This document shows, in pieces, positions 51,894-63,557 of a stretch of DNA of 64,000 nt (position 1 is its first letter; each line of letters opens with the position of its first letter). Position numbers and translations under genes: made by a program. This stretch comes from Amycolatopsis acidicola. GTDB taxonomy: Bacteria; Actinomycetota; Actinomycetes; Mycobacteriales; Pseudonocardiaceae. A model generated the notes under the pieces. That model made no database searches, was not told the DNA's origin, and saw nothing but the letters and a program-made list of their open reading frames with translations. The stretch is taken from contig NZ_VMNW02000019.1 in assembly GCF_007713735.2 (NCBI RefSeq), positions 62,001-126,000 on the forward strand, in the 5' to 3' direction.

Positions 51894-51921
51894 CTGATCT
51901 CGCCCGGTCGGGCGAGATCAG
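51894..51921. repeat. Perfect 12-base inverted repeat beside the P450-metH divergent region
   Basis: CTGATCTCGCCC (51894-51905) and GGGCGAGATCAG (51910-51921) are perfect arms around a four-base loop GGTC. It abuts the hairpin at 51858-51893 with no gap. It may be part of a structured P450 leader, or an operator. Its role is unknown. Confidence 0.6.
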
Positions 51922-52046
51922 TGTTCGATTTCCCGGCGGAGTGGCCCCCTCGCGTCACGGACGGCGACCATGACCGGGGTCACGCCGTGTTCCACGATCC
52001 GGAATGCGCCTTGGTGCCGGCGGGCCCGATCCCATACCTTGGTAGG

Positions 52047-52119
52047 TGGCCGAGAGGCGCTGCAACGGACCTGGGTCCGCCACGCTCGGCCGGCAACGAC
52101 TGCGAACAAGGGCGCCTCC
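52047..52119 (+). ncRNA. S-adenosylhomocysteine (SAH) riboswitch upstream of metH
   Basis: The core CCGAG-AGGCGCTGCAACGG followed by a short stem, then CCACGCTCGG, matches the SAH riboswitch (ahcY motif) consensus. CCGAG pairs with CTCGG near 52085. GAGGCGC (52054-52060) can pair with GCGCCTC (52112-52118) to form the expected pseudoknot over seven perfect bases. SAH riboswitches turn on methionine-cycle genes when SAH rises; metH is a known target. It lies 20 bases before the metH ribosome site. Confidence 0.87.
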
Positions 52120-52139
52120 CAAGACACGGGAGGTTGCTG

Positions 52140-55744
<3,605 letters not shown>

Positions 55745-55748
<4 letters not shown>

Positions 55749-56053
55749 GCGAGCGGAGGGAAAACCGCGACGAAGCGGGCTCCCGCGTCGTCGACGAGGT
55801 GCGGGCCGCCGGTGGCTGCGCGGCCGGAACGGGCGCCGTAAGCAGCACGACCGAGCTTAAGCCGGAAGGCGCCACGGCCTTCTGTGGCGAGTACAAGGAT
55901 GCGTTCAACGAGCGGAACTGCGTCCTCCTCGCCGCGCGGGGCAACCTCATGACGGCTGTCTCGTTGGACGTGTCAGGTACAGATGCCGCGGACGTGCGCC
56001 GCCGGGCCGACGCCGCCTTCGAGGGCGTCGCCGCGGCGCTGGCGCGTTCCTGA
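55745..56053 (+). CDS. Small hypothetical protein after metH
   Basis: A possible 102-residue protein whose GTG start overlaps the metH stop. The second half reads like real protein, with [20 protein letters not shown] and [20 protein letters not shown]. The first half is low-complexity and charged. The C-terminal part may be the end of a larger ancestral gene, so truncation is possible. No family is recognised. It may be read through from metH, or may not be expressed. Confidence 0.4.
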
Positions 56054-56110
56054 CTGGAACATGTTCGCCGGAACGACCGCTGACCCCTTGCCATCTCGAC
56101 GTGTCTACGC

Positions 56111-56139
56111 TTGACTGAAACTAGAACCTGTTCTATATC
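56111..56139 (+). promoter_or_regulatory. Promoter with KstR-like operator before the alcohol dehydrogenase
   Basis: TTGACT (56111-56116) and TATATC (56134-56139) are separated by 17 bases. The spacer and -10 contain TAGAACCTGTTCTA (56122-56135), a perfect palindrome arms TAGAAC/GTTCTA that fits the TnnAACnnGTTnnA consensus of the KstR repressor. A bound TetR-type repressor there would block the promoter. The repressor itself is not in the window. Confidence 0.65.
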
Positions 56140-56196
56140 GGGTCCCGGCGCGGGACGAGTGCAGGTAGGCAACGTCGAACATGGAGGTGGGCAACG

Positions 56197-57312
56197 ATGC
56201 GAACCCGTGCGGCCGCGCTGCTCGATCAGCCGGGCAAGTGGCAGATCGTGGACGTCGAACTGGACGAACCGGCCGCGAACGAGGTGCGGGTCCGGTTCCA
56301 CGCAGCCGGACTGTGCCACTCCGACGACCACGCGACGACGGGGGACATGCCGACCCCCCACCTCCCGCTGATCGGCGGGCACGAGGGCGCGGGGATCGTC
56401 GAGGCGGTCGGTCCCGGGGTGCGCAACCTGGCCGTCGGCGACCACGTGGTCGCCCAGTTCGTCCCGTCCTGCGGCCGGTGCGAGGCCTGCTCGTCGGGCC
56501 GCGGCAACCTGTGTGACCTCGGCATGTACGCGCTCACCGGGTCGATGACCGACGGCACCTACCGTGCGCACATCGACGGCAAGGACGCCGCGCAGATGAC
56601 GATGGTCGGCACCTTCGCCCAGCAGGCGATCGTGCCGGAGTTCTCGCTCACGAAGATCGACGACGACATCCCCTTCCACCACGCGGCGCTGCTGTCCTGC
56701 GGCGTGCCGACCGGCTGGGGCTCGGCCGAGTACGCGGCGGAGGTCAAGGGCGGCGACGTCGTCCTCGTCGTGGGCATCGGTGGCGTCGGCATCAACGCCG
56801 TGCAGGGCGCGAGCACGCGCGGCGCGGCGTACGTGATCGCGGTGGACCCGGTCGCCTTCAAACGCGAGAAGGCGCTCGAACTCGGTGCCACGCATGCGTT
56901 CGCGACCATCGACGAGGCAGCCGACTTCGCCCGCTCGGTCACCAACGGCCAGGGCGCGCACTCGGCGATCGTCACGGTCGGCGTCACCACGGGCGACCAC
57001 GTGGCGCAGGCGATCAACGCGGTCGGCAAGTTCGGCACCGTCGTCGTGACCGGCATCGGCAACGCCGCCGACGAGGGCCTGCCGACCAACCTGTGGGCGC
57101 TGTCGATGATGCAGAAGCGCATCCAGGGCACCATTTTCGGGATGGGCACGCCGTCGTACGAGATCACCCGGCTCGCCCGGCTCTACAAGGCGGGCAAGCT
57201 CAAGCTCGGCGAACTGGTCACCACCCAGTACAAGCTGGAGGACATCAACCAGGCCTACGCCGACATGCACGCGGGCCGCAACATCAGGGGAGTCATCCTG
57301 CACGACGTGTGA
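56197..57312 (+). CDS. NDMA-dependent zinc alcohol dehydrogenase
   Basis: A 371-residue zinc MDR dehydrogenase of the actinobacterial group that keeps NAD(P) tightly bound and uses N,N-dimethyl-4-nitrosoaniline as an artificial electron acceptor. Catalytic zinc residues are in GLCHSDDH and GGHEGAGIVEAVG. The structural zinc cysteines are in PSCGRCEACSSGRGNLCDLG. The nucleotide fold is VVLVVGIGGVGINAVQGAS. The family signature MYALTGSMTDGTYRAHIDG is visible. The natural acceptor is probably a small redox protein or mycofactocin-type carrier, not seen here. The promoter carries a KstR-like operator, hinting at lipid or sterol control. The gene ends 20 bases before the convergent MFS gene. Confidence 0.92.
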   Translation: MRTRAAALLDQPGKWQIVDVELDEPAANEVRVRFHAAGLCHSDDHATTGDMPTPHLPLIGGHEGAGIVEAVGPGVRNLAVGDHVVAQFVPSCGRCEACSSGRGNLCDLGMYALTGSMTDGTYRAHIDGKDAAQMTMVGTFAQQAIVPEFSLTKIDDDIPFHHAALLSCGVPTGWGSAEYAAEVKGGDVVLVVGIGGVGINAVQGASTRGAAYVIAVDPVAFKREKALELGATHAFATIDEAADFARSVTNGQGAHSAIVTVGVTTGDHVAQAINAVGKFGTVVVTGIGNAADEGLPTNLWALSMMQKRIQGTIFGMGTPSYEITRLARLYKAGKLKLGELVTTQYKLEDINQAYADMHAGRNIRGVILHDV

Positions 57313-57318
57313 GCCGCC

Positions 57319-57354
57319 CCGGCGGCCGCGGTTCAGTCCCGCCGCGGCCGCCGG
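57319..57354. terminator. Bidirectional hairpin between convergent genes
   Basis: CCGGCGGCCGCGG (57319-57331) and CCGCGGCCGCCGG (57342-57354) are perfect 13-base inverted arms around a 10-base loop. It lies across the gap and the last codons of the convergent MFS gene, so it can stop transcription from both sides. There is no T run on either strand. Confidence 0.6.
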
Positions 57355-58853
57355 ATGCAGGCCACCACGACAACCCCCACCGCGACGATGCCGGCCAGCG
57401 CGAGCAGCCCGTACCACATGCCGTCGCTGAACGCGGTGCGCGCGGCCTCCGCGAGCCGGCCGCCTGCCGGGCCGGAGCGTTCCGCCACGGCCAGCGCGCC
57501 CGCCAGCGAGCCGTCCGCGATTTCCTTGACATCACGGGGAAGGGCGTTCGTCGCCGAGGCGATGGACGACGTGTAGGTCGAAGTCAGCACGCTCCCGGCG
57601 AGCGCGATGCCCAGCGCCGCGCCGATTTCCCGGGTCGCGTCGTTCACCGCCGAAGCCACGCCGTACTTGTCCGGCGGCACGTTGTCCAGGATCCCCGTGG
57701 TGGCCGCCGGGGAGGACAGCCCGAACCCGCCGCCCAGGATCCCGACCGCGATGGCGAGCGACAGGTAGCTGCTGTGCGGCCCCAGCAGGCCGAGCAGCAC
57801 GATCCCGAAGGCGATGATCCCGAGCGCGGCACACGTCACCGCGCGCAGCCCGAACCGCCGCGCGAGTGGCGCCGACAGCATCGACATCGGGAACAGCGAC
57901 ACCGCGATCGGCCACAGCACCAGCCCGGACTTCAGCGGTGTGTAGCCCTGGACGAGCTGAAGGTATTGCGCCAGCGCGAAAAGCGCGCCGAACGCGGCGG
58001 TGAACTGCACGGTGACCGACACCGCGCCGGTCGCGAAAGCCGGGTTGCCGAACAGCCGGACGTCGAGCAGCGGCGCGTCCTGACGCCACTCGTACCACGC
58101 GAAAGCCGCGCCCAGCAGCACTCCGGCGACGATCGCGCCGAGCACGACCCAGCTCGACCAGCCGAGGTCCGCGGCGCGCAAAATCCCGAACACCAGCGCG
58201 CCGATCGCCAGCGCGCTCAACGCCGCGCCCGCGGTGTCGAACCGGCGGGGTGTCCGTTCCTGCGAAGTCGGCACGGTGAAACAGCCGGCGGCCATCAGCA
58301 GGGCCAGCACCGCGGGGCCCACGAACACCGAATGCCACGAGAAATGCTGCAGCAGCAGGCCCGCGAGGACCAGCCCGCCCAGCCCGCCGACCCCGGCTAC
58401 GGCCGCCCAGATGCCGATCGCGCGGCCGCGCTGTTCCGGCGGGAAACTCGCGTTGATGATCGACAGCGTGGCGGGCATGATCATCGCCGCGCCGAGCCCG
58501 GTCACGGCCCTGGCCCCGATGAGCGCCACCGCGGAGGTGGTGAACAACGGTGCCGCGCAGCTGAACGCGAACACCACCAGCCCGGTGATCAGCACCCCGC
58601 GCCGCCCGTGCCGGTCGCCCAGCGCGCCCGCCGGCAGCACGAGCGCGGCGAGCACGAGCGTGTACACGTCGACGATCCAGGTCTGCTGCGCCTGGCTCGC
58701 GCCGGTCTGCGCGGCCATCGAGGGGAGGGCGGTGTTGACGATCGTGACCATCGCGATGACGAGGCCGACCGCCGAGCACATCAGCCCGACCGTCCACGCC
58801 CGGCGCGCCGTGGAAAGGGCCGGGGCCGCCGCGGGTGGGGAACTTACCGACAT
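57333..58853 (-). CDS. MFS drug exporter, DHA2 (EmrB/QacA) type
   Basis: A 506-residue transporter with about 14 predicted membrane helices, typical of the DHA2 drug:H+ antiporter family. The signature GALGDRHGRRGVLITGLVVF is loop 2-3 motif A, and helix 5 has GARAVTGLGAAMIMPATLS (motif C). The first helix is VGLMCSAVGLVIAMVTIVNT. GAGGTGG lies before the chosen ATG at 58853; the frame extends another 15 residues but without a site. It is divergent from a TetR gene across a palindromic operator, the usual resistance-pump arrangement. Confidence 0.92.
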   Translation of the reverse strand: MSVSSPPAAAPALSTARRAWTVGLMCSAVGLVIAMVTIVNTALPSMAAQTGASQAQQTWIVDVYTLVLAALVLPAGALGDRHGRRGVLITGLVVFAFSCAAPLFTTSAVALIGARAVTGLGAAMIMPATLSIINASFPPEQRGRAIGIWAAVAGVGGLGGLVLAGLLLQHFSWHSVFVGPAVLALLMAAGCFTVPTSQERTPRRFDTAGAALSALAIGALVFGILRAADLGWSSWVVLGAIVAGVLLGAAFAWYEWRQDAPLLDVRLFGNPAFATGAVSVTVQFTAAFGALFALAQYLQLVQGYTPLKSGLVLWPIAVSLFPMSMLSAPLARRFGLRAVTCAALGIIAFGIVLLGLLGPHSSYLSLAIAVGILGGGFGLSSPAATTGILDNVPPDKYGVASAVNDATREIGAALGIALAGSVLTSTYTSSIASATNALPRDVKEIADGSLAGALAVAERSGPAGGRLAEAARTAFSDGMWYGLLALAGIVAVGVVVVACIRRPRRD

Positions 58854-58909
58854 GCCACCTCGCTTCATCGAGAAGGCGTGGACGAGAAACGAAACCATTA
58901 GTATCGTAG

Positions 58910-58926
58910 CAGGACTGGCAGTCCTG
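58910..58926. promoter_or_regulatory. Palindromic operator between the exporter and its TetR gene
   Basis: CAGGACT (58910-58916) and AGTCCTG (58920-58926) are perfect 7-base inverted arms with a three-base gap. The site lies in the 107-base divergent region next to a TACTAA-like -10 box for the exporter. It is the likely TetR binding site. Confidence 0.65.
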
Positions 58927-58960
58927 AATCTCTTTCCGACCCTGGGTGAGGGAGAATCCG

Positions 58961-59557
58961 GTGGTGATGACGCCCCGTAGCCAGGATCCGCGGCTGGACC
59001 GCTCGCGCTCGGCGATCCTCTCCGCCGCGGTCGAGCTGCTGTCCGAGGGCGGGTTCAAACAGGTCACCATCGACGCGGTCACCGCGCGCAGCGGTGTCGC
59101 CAGGTCCACGCTGTACCGGCATTTCCGCAACAACACCGAGCTGCTCGCCGCCGCGTTCCAGGAACTGCTGCCCCCGCTGAAGCTGCCGGAGGCGAGCGCG
59201 CCGCCGCGAGACCGGCTGCTGCGGTTGCTGCTGGCGCAGGCGGAACAGATCGAGAACGCGCCGACGACGGCGGCGGTGGTGTGGCTGGCCACGATCGGCT
59301 ACTCCGCGGACGCGCCCGACCGCGCCGAGCAGAGCAGGCTCCAGGCGCTGCGCGAGCACATCATGGACAACTACCGCGGCCCGTTCAACGCCGTGCTCGC
59401 GGAATGCCTGCCGTCACCGTCCGAAAGCGACATCGACGCGGCGGCCGCGCAACTGGTCGGGCCGCTGCTGTTCAACACGCTGATCACGCGGCGCCCCAAC
59501 GACGAGGAGTTCTGCGCCCGGCTCGTGGACGACTACCTGGCGGGCTCGGCGCGGTAG
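58961..59557 (+). CDS. TetR family regulator of the exporter
   Basis: A 198-residue TetR protein. The helix-turn-helix is at about 15-65 with LLSEGGFKQVTIDAVTARSG and VARSTLYRHFRNNTEL. The C-terminal part is a helical ligand domain with ALREHIMDNYRGPFNAVLAE. The GTG at 58961 has AGGGAG 7-12 bases upstream; an ATG two codons later is an alternative. It is divergent from the DHA2 exporter and likely represses it until a toxic compound binds. Confidence 0.88.
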   Translation: MVMTPRSQDPRLDRSRSAILSAAVELLSEGGFKQVTIDAVTARSGVARSTLYRHFRNNTELLAAAFQELLPPLKLPEASAPPRDRLLRLLLAQAEQIENAPTTAAVVWLATIGYSADAPDRAEQSRLQALREHIMDNYRGPFNAVLAECLPSPSESDIDAAAAQLVGPLLFNTLITRRPNDEEFCARLVDDYLAGSAR

Positions 59558-59613
59558 CGAGTCCAAATCTGCTGCTCTTGACCCGATTTCGCTGATGGTG
59601 GCACGTTGTCCGG

Positions 59614-60738
59614 GTGGATCTCCTGCCCGAAGACGCCGATCGTGCCACCCTGCTCGCGCGGGTATTCGACCCGGTGGCGGGCGGCCCCTGCGTGGCCGCG
59701 GTCCGCGGCGAACAGGTGGTGGACCTGACGGCGCTGGCGCCGACGGTGGCGGATCTGCTCGAGCGCGAGGACGCGGCCGAGCTCGTGCGGTCCGCGGAGT
59801 GCAGCCGCGCGTGGCCGCTCGCGGAGCTGGCCGAGGGCGGGCTTTTCCTTGCGCCCATTGACCTTCAGGTGATCAAGGCGGCCGGGGTCACGTTCGTGCG
59901 GAGCATGCTGGAGCGCGTGATCGAGGAGCGCGCGGCGGGAGACCCGTTGCGTGCGGAGGAAATTCGCACGCGCATCGGCGAGGTGGTGCGCGGCCGGATC
60001 TCCCGGCTGCGGCCCGGTTCCGAGGAAGCCGCGCGGGTCAAGGAACTCCTTGTGGCGGAAGGGCTCTGGTCGCAGTACCTGGAAGTCGGGATCGGCCCGG
60101 ATCCGGAGATCTTCACCAAGGCCCCGGTGCTTTCCGCGGTCGGCACCGGCGCGGAGATCGGCGTGCTCGCCCGCTCCACCTGGAACAACCCGGAGCCCGA
60201 GCTGGTCCTGGCGGTGACGTCGGCGGGTGTGCCCGTCGCCGCCACGCTCGGCAACGACGTGAACCTGCGTGACTTCGAGGGCCGCAGCGCGCTGTTGCTG
60301 ACCGAGGCGAAGGACAACAACTCCTCCTGCGCGATCGGCCCGTTCCTGCGCCTGTTCGACGAGCACTACACGCTCGACGACGCGCGGCGCACCGAGATTT
60401 CCCTCGACATCACCGGCACCGACGGGTTCGAGCTGCACGGGTCCAGCGCGGTGAGCGAGATCAGCCGGGACGTCACCGAGCTGATTTCGCACGCCTTCGG
60501 GCCGCACCACCGCTATCCGGACGGATTCGTGCTGTTCACCGGCACGATGTTCGCCCCGACCGAGGACCGCGACACCCCGGGCCAGGGCTTCACGCACAAA
60601 CCCGGCGACGTCGTGCGCATTTCGGCGCCCGCGCTCGGCGCGCTCGTCAACACCGTGACGACGGCGGAGAAAGCCCCGGACTGGGAGTTCGGCATCCGCG
60701 CTCTGATGCGCAACCTCGCCGCCCGGGGACTGCGCTAA
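59614..60738 (+). CDS. Fumarylacetoacetate hydrolase family enzyme, perhaps 2-keto-3-deoxy-sugar-acid dehydratase
   Basis: A 374-residue FAH-fold protein. The metal-binding region has KAAGVTFVRSMLERVIEER, then EPELVLAVTSAGVPVAATLG followed by NDVNLRDFEGRSALLL and EAKDNNSSCAIGPFLRLFD. The sequence and length resemble 2-keto-3-deoxy-pentonate dehydratases of non-phosphorylative sugar oxidation more than true fumarylacetoacetases. This is from memory of the family pattern, so the reaction is uncertain. Starts at GTG with no clear ribosome site. It converges with the ABC permease gene, 3' ends overlapping by four bases. Confidence 0.8.
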   Translation: MDLLPEDADRATLLARVFDPVAGGPCVAAVRGEQVVDLTALAPTVADLLEREDAAELVRSAECSRAWPLAELAEGGLFLAPIDLQVIKAAGVTFVRSMLERVIEERAAGDPLRAEEIRTRIGEVVRGRISRLRPGSEEAARVKELLVAEGLWSQYLEVGIGPDPEIFTKAPVLSAVGTGAEIGVLARSTWNNPEPELVLAVTSAGVPVAATLGNDVNLRDFEGRSALLLTEAKDNNSSCAIGPFLRLFDEHYTLDDARRTEISLDITGTDGFELHGSSAVSEISRDVTELISHAFGPHHRYPDGFVLFTGTMFAPTEDRDTPGQGFTHKPGDVVRISAPALGALVNTVTTAEKAPDWEFGIRALMRNLAARGLR

Positions 60739-61544
60739 CCCTGCCAGCGCAACAGATATCGCTCGATCCGCCCGAACACCCAGCTCACCAGGGTCGCGAG
60801 CACCACGAGCAGGATCAGCACGGCGAACACGGAACCGATCTGGAACTCCGTGCTGTAGCGGACGATGTCCTGCCCGAGCCCCTCCTTCGCGGCGATCATC
60901 TCGCTGCCGATCACGCCGAGGATGGCGTACGTGATCCCGAGCCGCAGCCCCGCGAAGATCGTCGGAATCGCCGACGGCAGCACGACCTTCGCGAGCATCT
61001 TGCCGCCGCGCAGGCCGATCACGCGCGCCATCGTCAGCTGGTCCTGCTCCAGCCCCTTCACCGCCGAACGCGCGTTCTCCACCAGGATGAAGAACACGAT
61101 CGACACGCCGAGCACGACCTTCGAGGTGTTCGTCAGGCCGAACCACGCGACGAACAGCGGGGCCAGCGCGATCCGCGGCACGGTGTTGACCGGCACCAGG
61201 AACGGGCTGACCACCTTGTCCAGGAACGGGCTCCAGCCCAGCACGAGGCCGAACGCGATGCCCAGCACCGAACCGATGACGAAGCTTTCGGCGACCGCGA
61301 GCGTGGTGGAGCCCAGCGAGGACGCCAGCTCGTCCGAGGAGAGGTAGTCCACCAGCGCTTCCCAGATCCCGCTCGGGCTGCTGACGAACATCGGGTTCAC
61401 CCAGCCGTTGCGCGCCGCCGCCTCCCATAGCGCGAGGAAGCCCACCAGCAGCACCACCTGGGTGGTCAGCACGAGCGGCCGGGACTCCGCGGCGCGGCGG
61501 CGTGGCCGGGAAACCCGGGGCGGGGCAACGGTTTCCGTGGTCAT
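60735..61544 (-). CDS. ABC transporter permease, nitrate/sulfonate/taurine type
   Basis: A 269-residue inner-membrane permease with about six helices. The cytoplasmic EAA-type loop is VIGLRGGKMLAKVVLPSAIP. The N-terminal ATTEAPRARR-like basic stretch precedes LTTQVVLLVGFLALWEAAAR. It matches SsuC/TauC/NrtB-type permeases. The ATG overlaps the ATPase stop (ATGA) so the pair is co-translated. It works with the ATPase and lipoprotein encoded upstream on the same strand. Confidence 0.92.
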   Translation of the reverse strand: MTTETVAPPRVSRPRRRAAESRPLVLTTQVVLLVGFLALWEAAARNGWVNPMFVSSPSGIWEALVDYLSSDELASSLGSTTLAVAESFVIGSVLGIAFGLVLGWSPFLDKVVSPFLVPVNTVPRIALAPLFVAWFGLTNTSKVVLGVSIVFFILVENARSAVKGLEQDQLTMARVIGLRGGKMLAKVVLPSAIPTIFAGLRLGITYAILGVIGSEMIAAKEGLGQDIVRYSTEFQIGSVFAVLILLVVLATLVSWVFGRIERYLLRWQG

Positions 61545-62341
61545 GACGCTCCCTTTCCACTCACCGCGACCGCACCTTCGAGATGCGCGAAGAGCTCGGC
61601 CTGGATCTCGCGGAACTGCTCGGTGAAGATGATCTCCTCGAGCACGTCGGCCCGCGGCCGGGGCAGCTCGACGGTCAGATCGACGGCGATCCGCCCGGGG
61701 CTGGGCAGCATCACGATCACCCGGTCGGCCATCAGCGCCGCTTCCTGAAGATCGTGCGTGACCAGGAAAACCGTGCGCCGGGTGCCCTCGGTGGTCTCCC
61801 AGATGCGGAGGAACTCCGCCTGCATGTGCAGCCTCGTGCGGGCGTCGAGCGCGGCGAACGGCTCGTCCATCAGCAGCAGGCGCGGGTCGGCCGCGAGCGT
61901 GCGGGCGAGTGCCACGCGCTGCCGCATTCCCTGGGACAGCTGGGCCGGGTACTGGTGTTCGCGACCGCCGAGGCCGACGAGCCCCAGCATCCGTTCCGCC
62001 ATCTCCTTGCGTGCCCGGCGCGGCAAACCGCGCGCCTCCAACGGAAGCTGGACGTTGCGCACGGCCGAGCGCCAGGGGAGCAGCGCGTCCCTGGCGAACA
62101 TGAAGCCGAGGTCGTAGTTGGGGCAGCGCGGTGCTTTCCCTGACAGCGCAACGGTTCCGCTCGTCGGCTCGACCAGTCCGGCCGCCATGTTCAGCAGCGT
62201 GGTCTTGCCGCAGCCGCTGGCGCCGACGACCGCGATGAACTGCCCCTCCGGGACGTCGAACGAGACGTCCCGGAGCGCCAGCGTCGGCGAGGCGCCGAAT
62301 TTCTGGGTTATGTCACGGAAACTGAGCAGGGTGTCGCTCAT
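61541..62341 (-). CDS. ABC transporter ATPase, nitrate/sulfonate/taurine type
   Basis: A 266-residue ATPase with Walker A VVGASGCGKTTLLNMAAG, signature LSQGMRQRVALARTLAADPR, Walker B LLLMDEPFAALDARTRLHMQ and the H-loop VFLVTHDLQEAALMADRVIV. The features match SsuB/TauB. It drives the permease whose start overlaps its stop. The binding-protein gene lies 13 bases upstream. Confidence 0.94.
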   Translation of the reverse strand: MSDTLLSFRDITQKFGASPTLALRDVSFDVPEGQFIAVVGASGCGKTTLLNMAAGLVEPTSGTVALSGKAPRCPNYDLGFMFARDALLPWRSAVRNVQLPLEARGLPRRARKEMAERMLGLVGLGGREHQYPAQLSQGMRQRVALARTLAADPRLLLMDEPFAALDARTRLHMQAEFLRIWETTEGTRRTVFLVTHDLQEAALMADRVIVMLPSPGRIAVDLTVELPRPRADVLEEIIFTEQFREIQAELFAHLEGAVAVSGKGAS

Positions 62342-62354
62342 GGTCGCGGCCCTT

Positions 62355-63368
62355 TCAGGAGCTCAGCTTGACCGCGCCGGCGAACGTCACCGGCGGCTGC
62401 GCTTTGAGCACGCCCGCGCGGGTCAGCCCGTCGATGGTCTTCTGCATGGCGTCGGCGGTGATGTCGGCGTCGAGCACGGTCAGGTGCTCGCGGATCGCGG
62501 CAACACCGGCGGCGGAGGTCTTCTTGCCCACCGCGTCGGAAACCAGACCGTCCACTGTGGAACTGTTCTTCGGGTCCTGCAGGTAGGCGTACGCCTGCTT
62601 CATCGCCGAGCAGAAGGCCGCGGACTCCTTCGGGTGCTGCTCGACCCACGAGCGGCGGGCCTGCCAGACGCCGCCGATCAGCTGGTAGTTCGGGGCGCTG
62701 TCGGAAAGATAGGCCAGTTCGGTGACCTGGCCGTCGGCGAGCATCGGCTCCACGGTGGGAGTCACGACCATCGCGGCGTCCACGCGCTTCGCCGTCAGCG
62801 CGGCCTGCGCCGAGGCGCCGGTGCCGATGTTGATCAGGCTGTAGTCGCCGGTCTTGAGCCCCGCGCCGGCGAGGGTTTCCACCAGCAGGTTGGCGGTGCC
62901 GGTGCCGACGGCGACCGGGATGCCGACGGTCTTCCCGCGAAGTCCCTGCAGCACCTGGTCGGCGGTCGCGCCGGTTTTCGTGCTGGGCAGCGTGGATCCG
63001 GCCGGGGCGACGAGCGCGGTCGGGGTGAACTTGTTGCCACCACAGGCTATCGTGACGTCCTGGTTCTCCTGCACCGCGGCGAGCGCCTGGGACGGCGAGG
63101 ACGCGCCGTACTCCACGGTGTTGCTCGCCAGCAGCTGGTTCGCGCCCATGCCGCCGGACACTTCGTCGACGGAAACGTCGATGCCCGCGGCCTTGAAGTA
63201 GCCCTGGTCCTGTGCGGCCTGCAGCGGGACGCCCCAGATCGTGCCCGGTACGAGCATCACCCGGACCGTGTCCCCGCTCGCGGCGCCGGAACCGCCGCTG
63301 GTGCCGCAGCCTGCCATGAGCAGTGCGGCGAGCGAAGCCCCCAGAGTCAGCTTCCACCTGTCACGCAT
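62355..63368 (-). CDS. ABC solute-binding lipoprotein, NMT1/SsuA type
   Basis: A 337-residue lipoprotein. The signal is MRDRWKLTLGASLAALLMAG with Cys21 as the lipidated residue, then a Gly/Ser linker. The mature protein is of the NMT1/THI5-SsuA type, with WGVPLQAAQDQGYFKAAGID and LLASNTVEYGASSPSQALAA near the front and VDAAMVVTPTVEPML later. The ligand could be a sulfonate, thiamine precursor, nitrile or aromatic acid; nothing fixes it. It heads a three-gene operon with a strong promoter at 63416-63445. The FCD regulator gene lies upstream. Confidence 0.9.
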   Translation of the reverse strand: MRDRWKLTLGASLAALLMAGCGTSGGSGAASGDTVRVMLVPGTIWGVPLQAAQDQGYFKAAGIDVSVDEVSGGMGANQLLASNTVEYGASSPSQALAAVQENQDVTIACGGNKFTPTALVAPAGSTLPSTKTGATADQVLQGLRGKTVGIPVAVGTGTANLLVETLAGAGLKTGDYSLINIGTGASAQAALTAKRVDAAMVVTPTVEPMLADGQVTELAYLSDSAPNYQLIGGVWQARRSWVEQHPKESAAFCSAMKQAYAYLQDPKNSSTVDGLVSDAVGKKTSAAGVAAIREHLTVLDADITADAMQKTIDGLTRAGVLKAQPPVTFAGAVKLSS

Positions 63369-63415
63369 GAGGTGTCTCCATTGTGAGTCGGACTGCCGTA
63401 GTCAGATTGGGACGT

Positions 63416-63445
63416 ATCATATGCATGAATTCGGAAACCGGTCAA
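63416..63445 (-). promoter_or_regulatory. Promoter of the ABC transporter operon
   Basis: On the minus strand TTGACC (63440-63445 on the plus strand as ggtcaa) and TATGAT (63416-63421 as atcata) are separated by 18 bases. Both are close to the consensus. The start codon follows about 50 bases downstream. The spacer holds the small palindromes GAATTC and ATGCAT, which could be contacted by the adjacent FCD-type regulator. Confidence 0.65.
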
Positions 63446-63502
63446 CGACGGGAAAAAGTAACGATCCCGACGCGCTCCGTTGTCCACTGTGGATCATGCA
63501 CG

Positions 63503-63538
63503 CGAAAACGCCCCGCCACCGTGAGTGGTGGCGGGGCG
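63503..63538 (-). terminator. Strong intrinsic terminator after the GntR/FCD gene
   Basis: CGCCCCGCCACC (63509-63520) and GGTGGCGGGGCG (63527-63538) form a perfect 12-base stem with a six-base loop. On the minus strand it is followed by TTTTCG. It lies 19 bases after the stop of the regulator gene and insulates it from the ABC operon. Confidence 0.85.
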
Positions 63539-63557
63539 TGCGCTGGGCGGGAAGGGG

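Noticed and set aside
56197..57312. Sterol catabolism gene cluster
   Set aside because: Only the KstR-like site suggests this. No ring-degradation, side-chain or mce genes are in the window.
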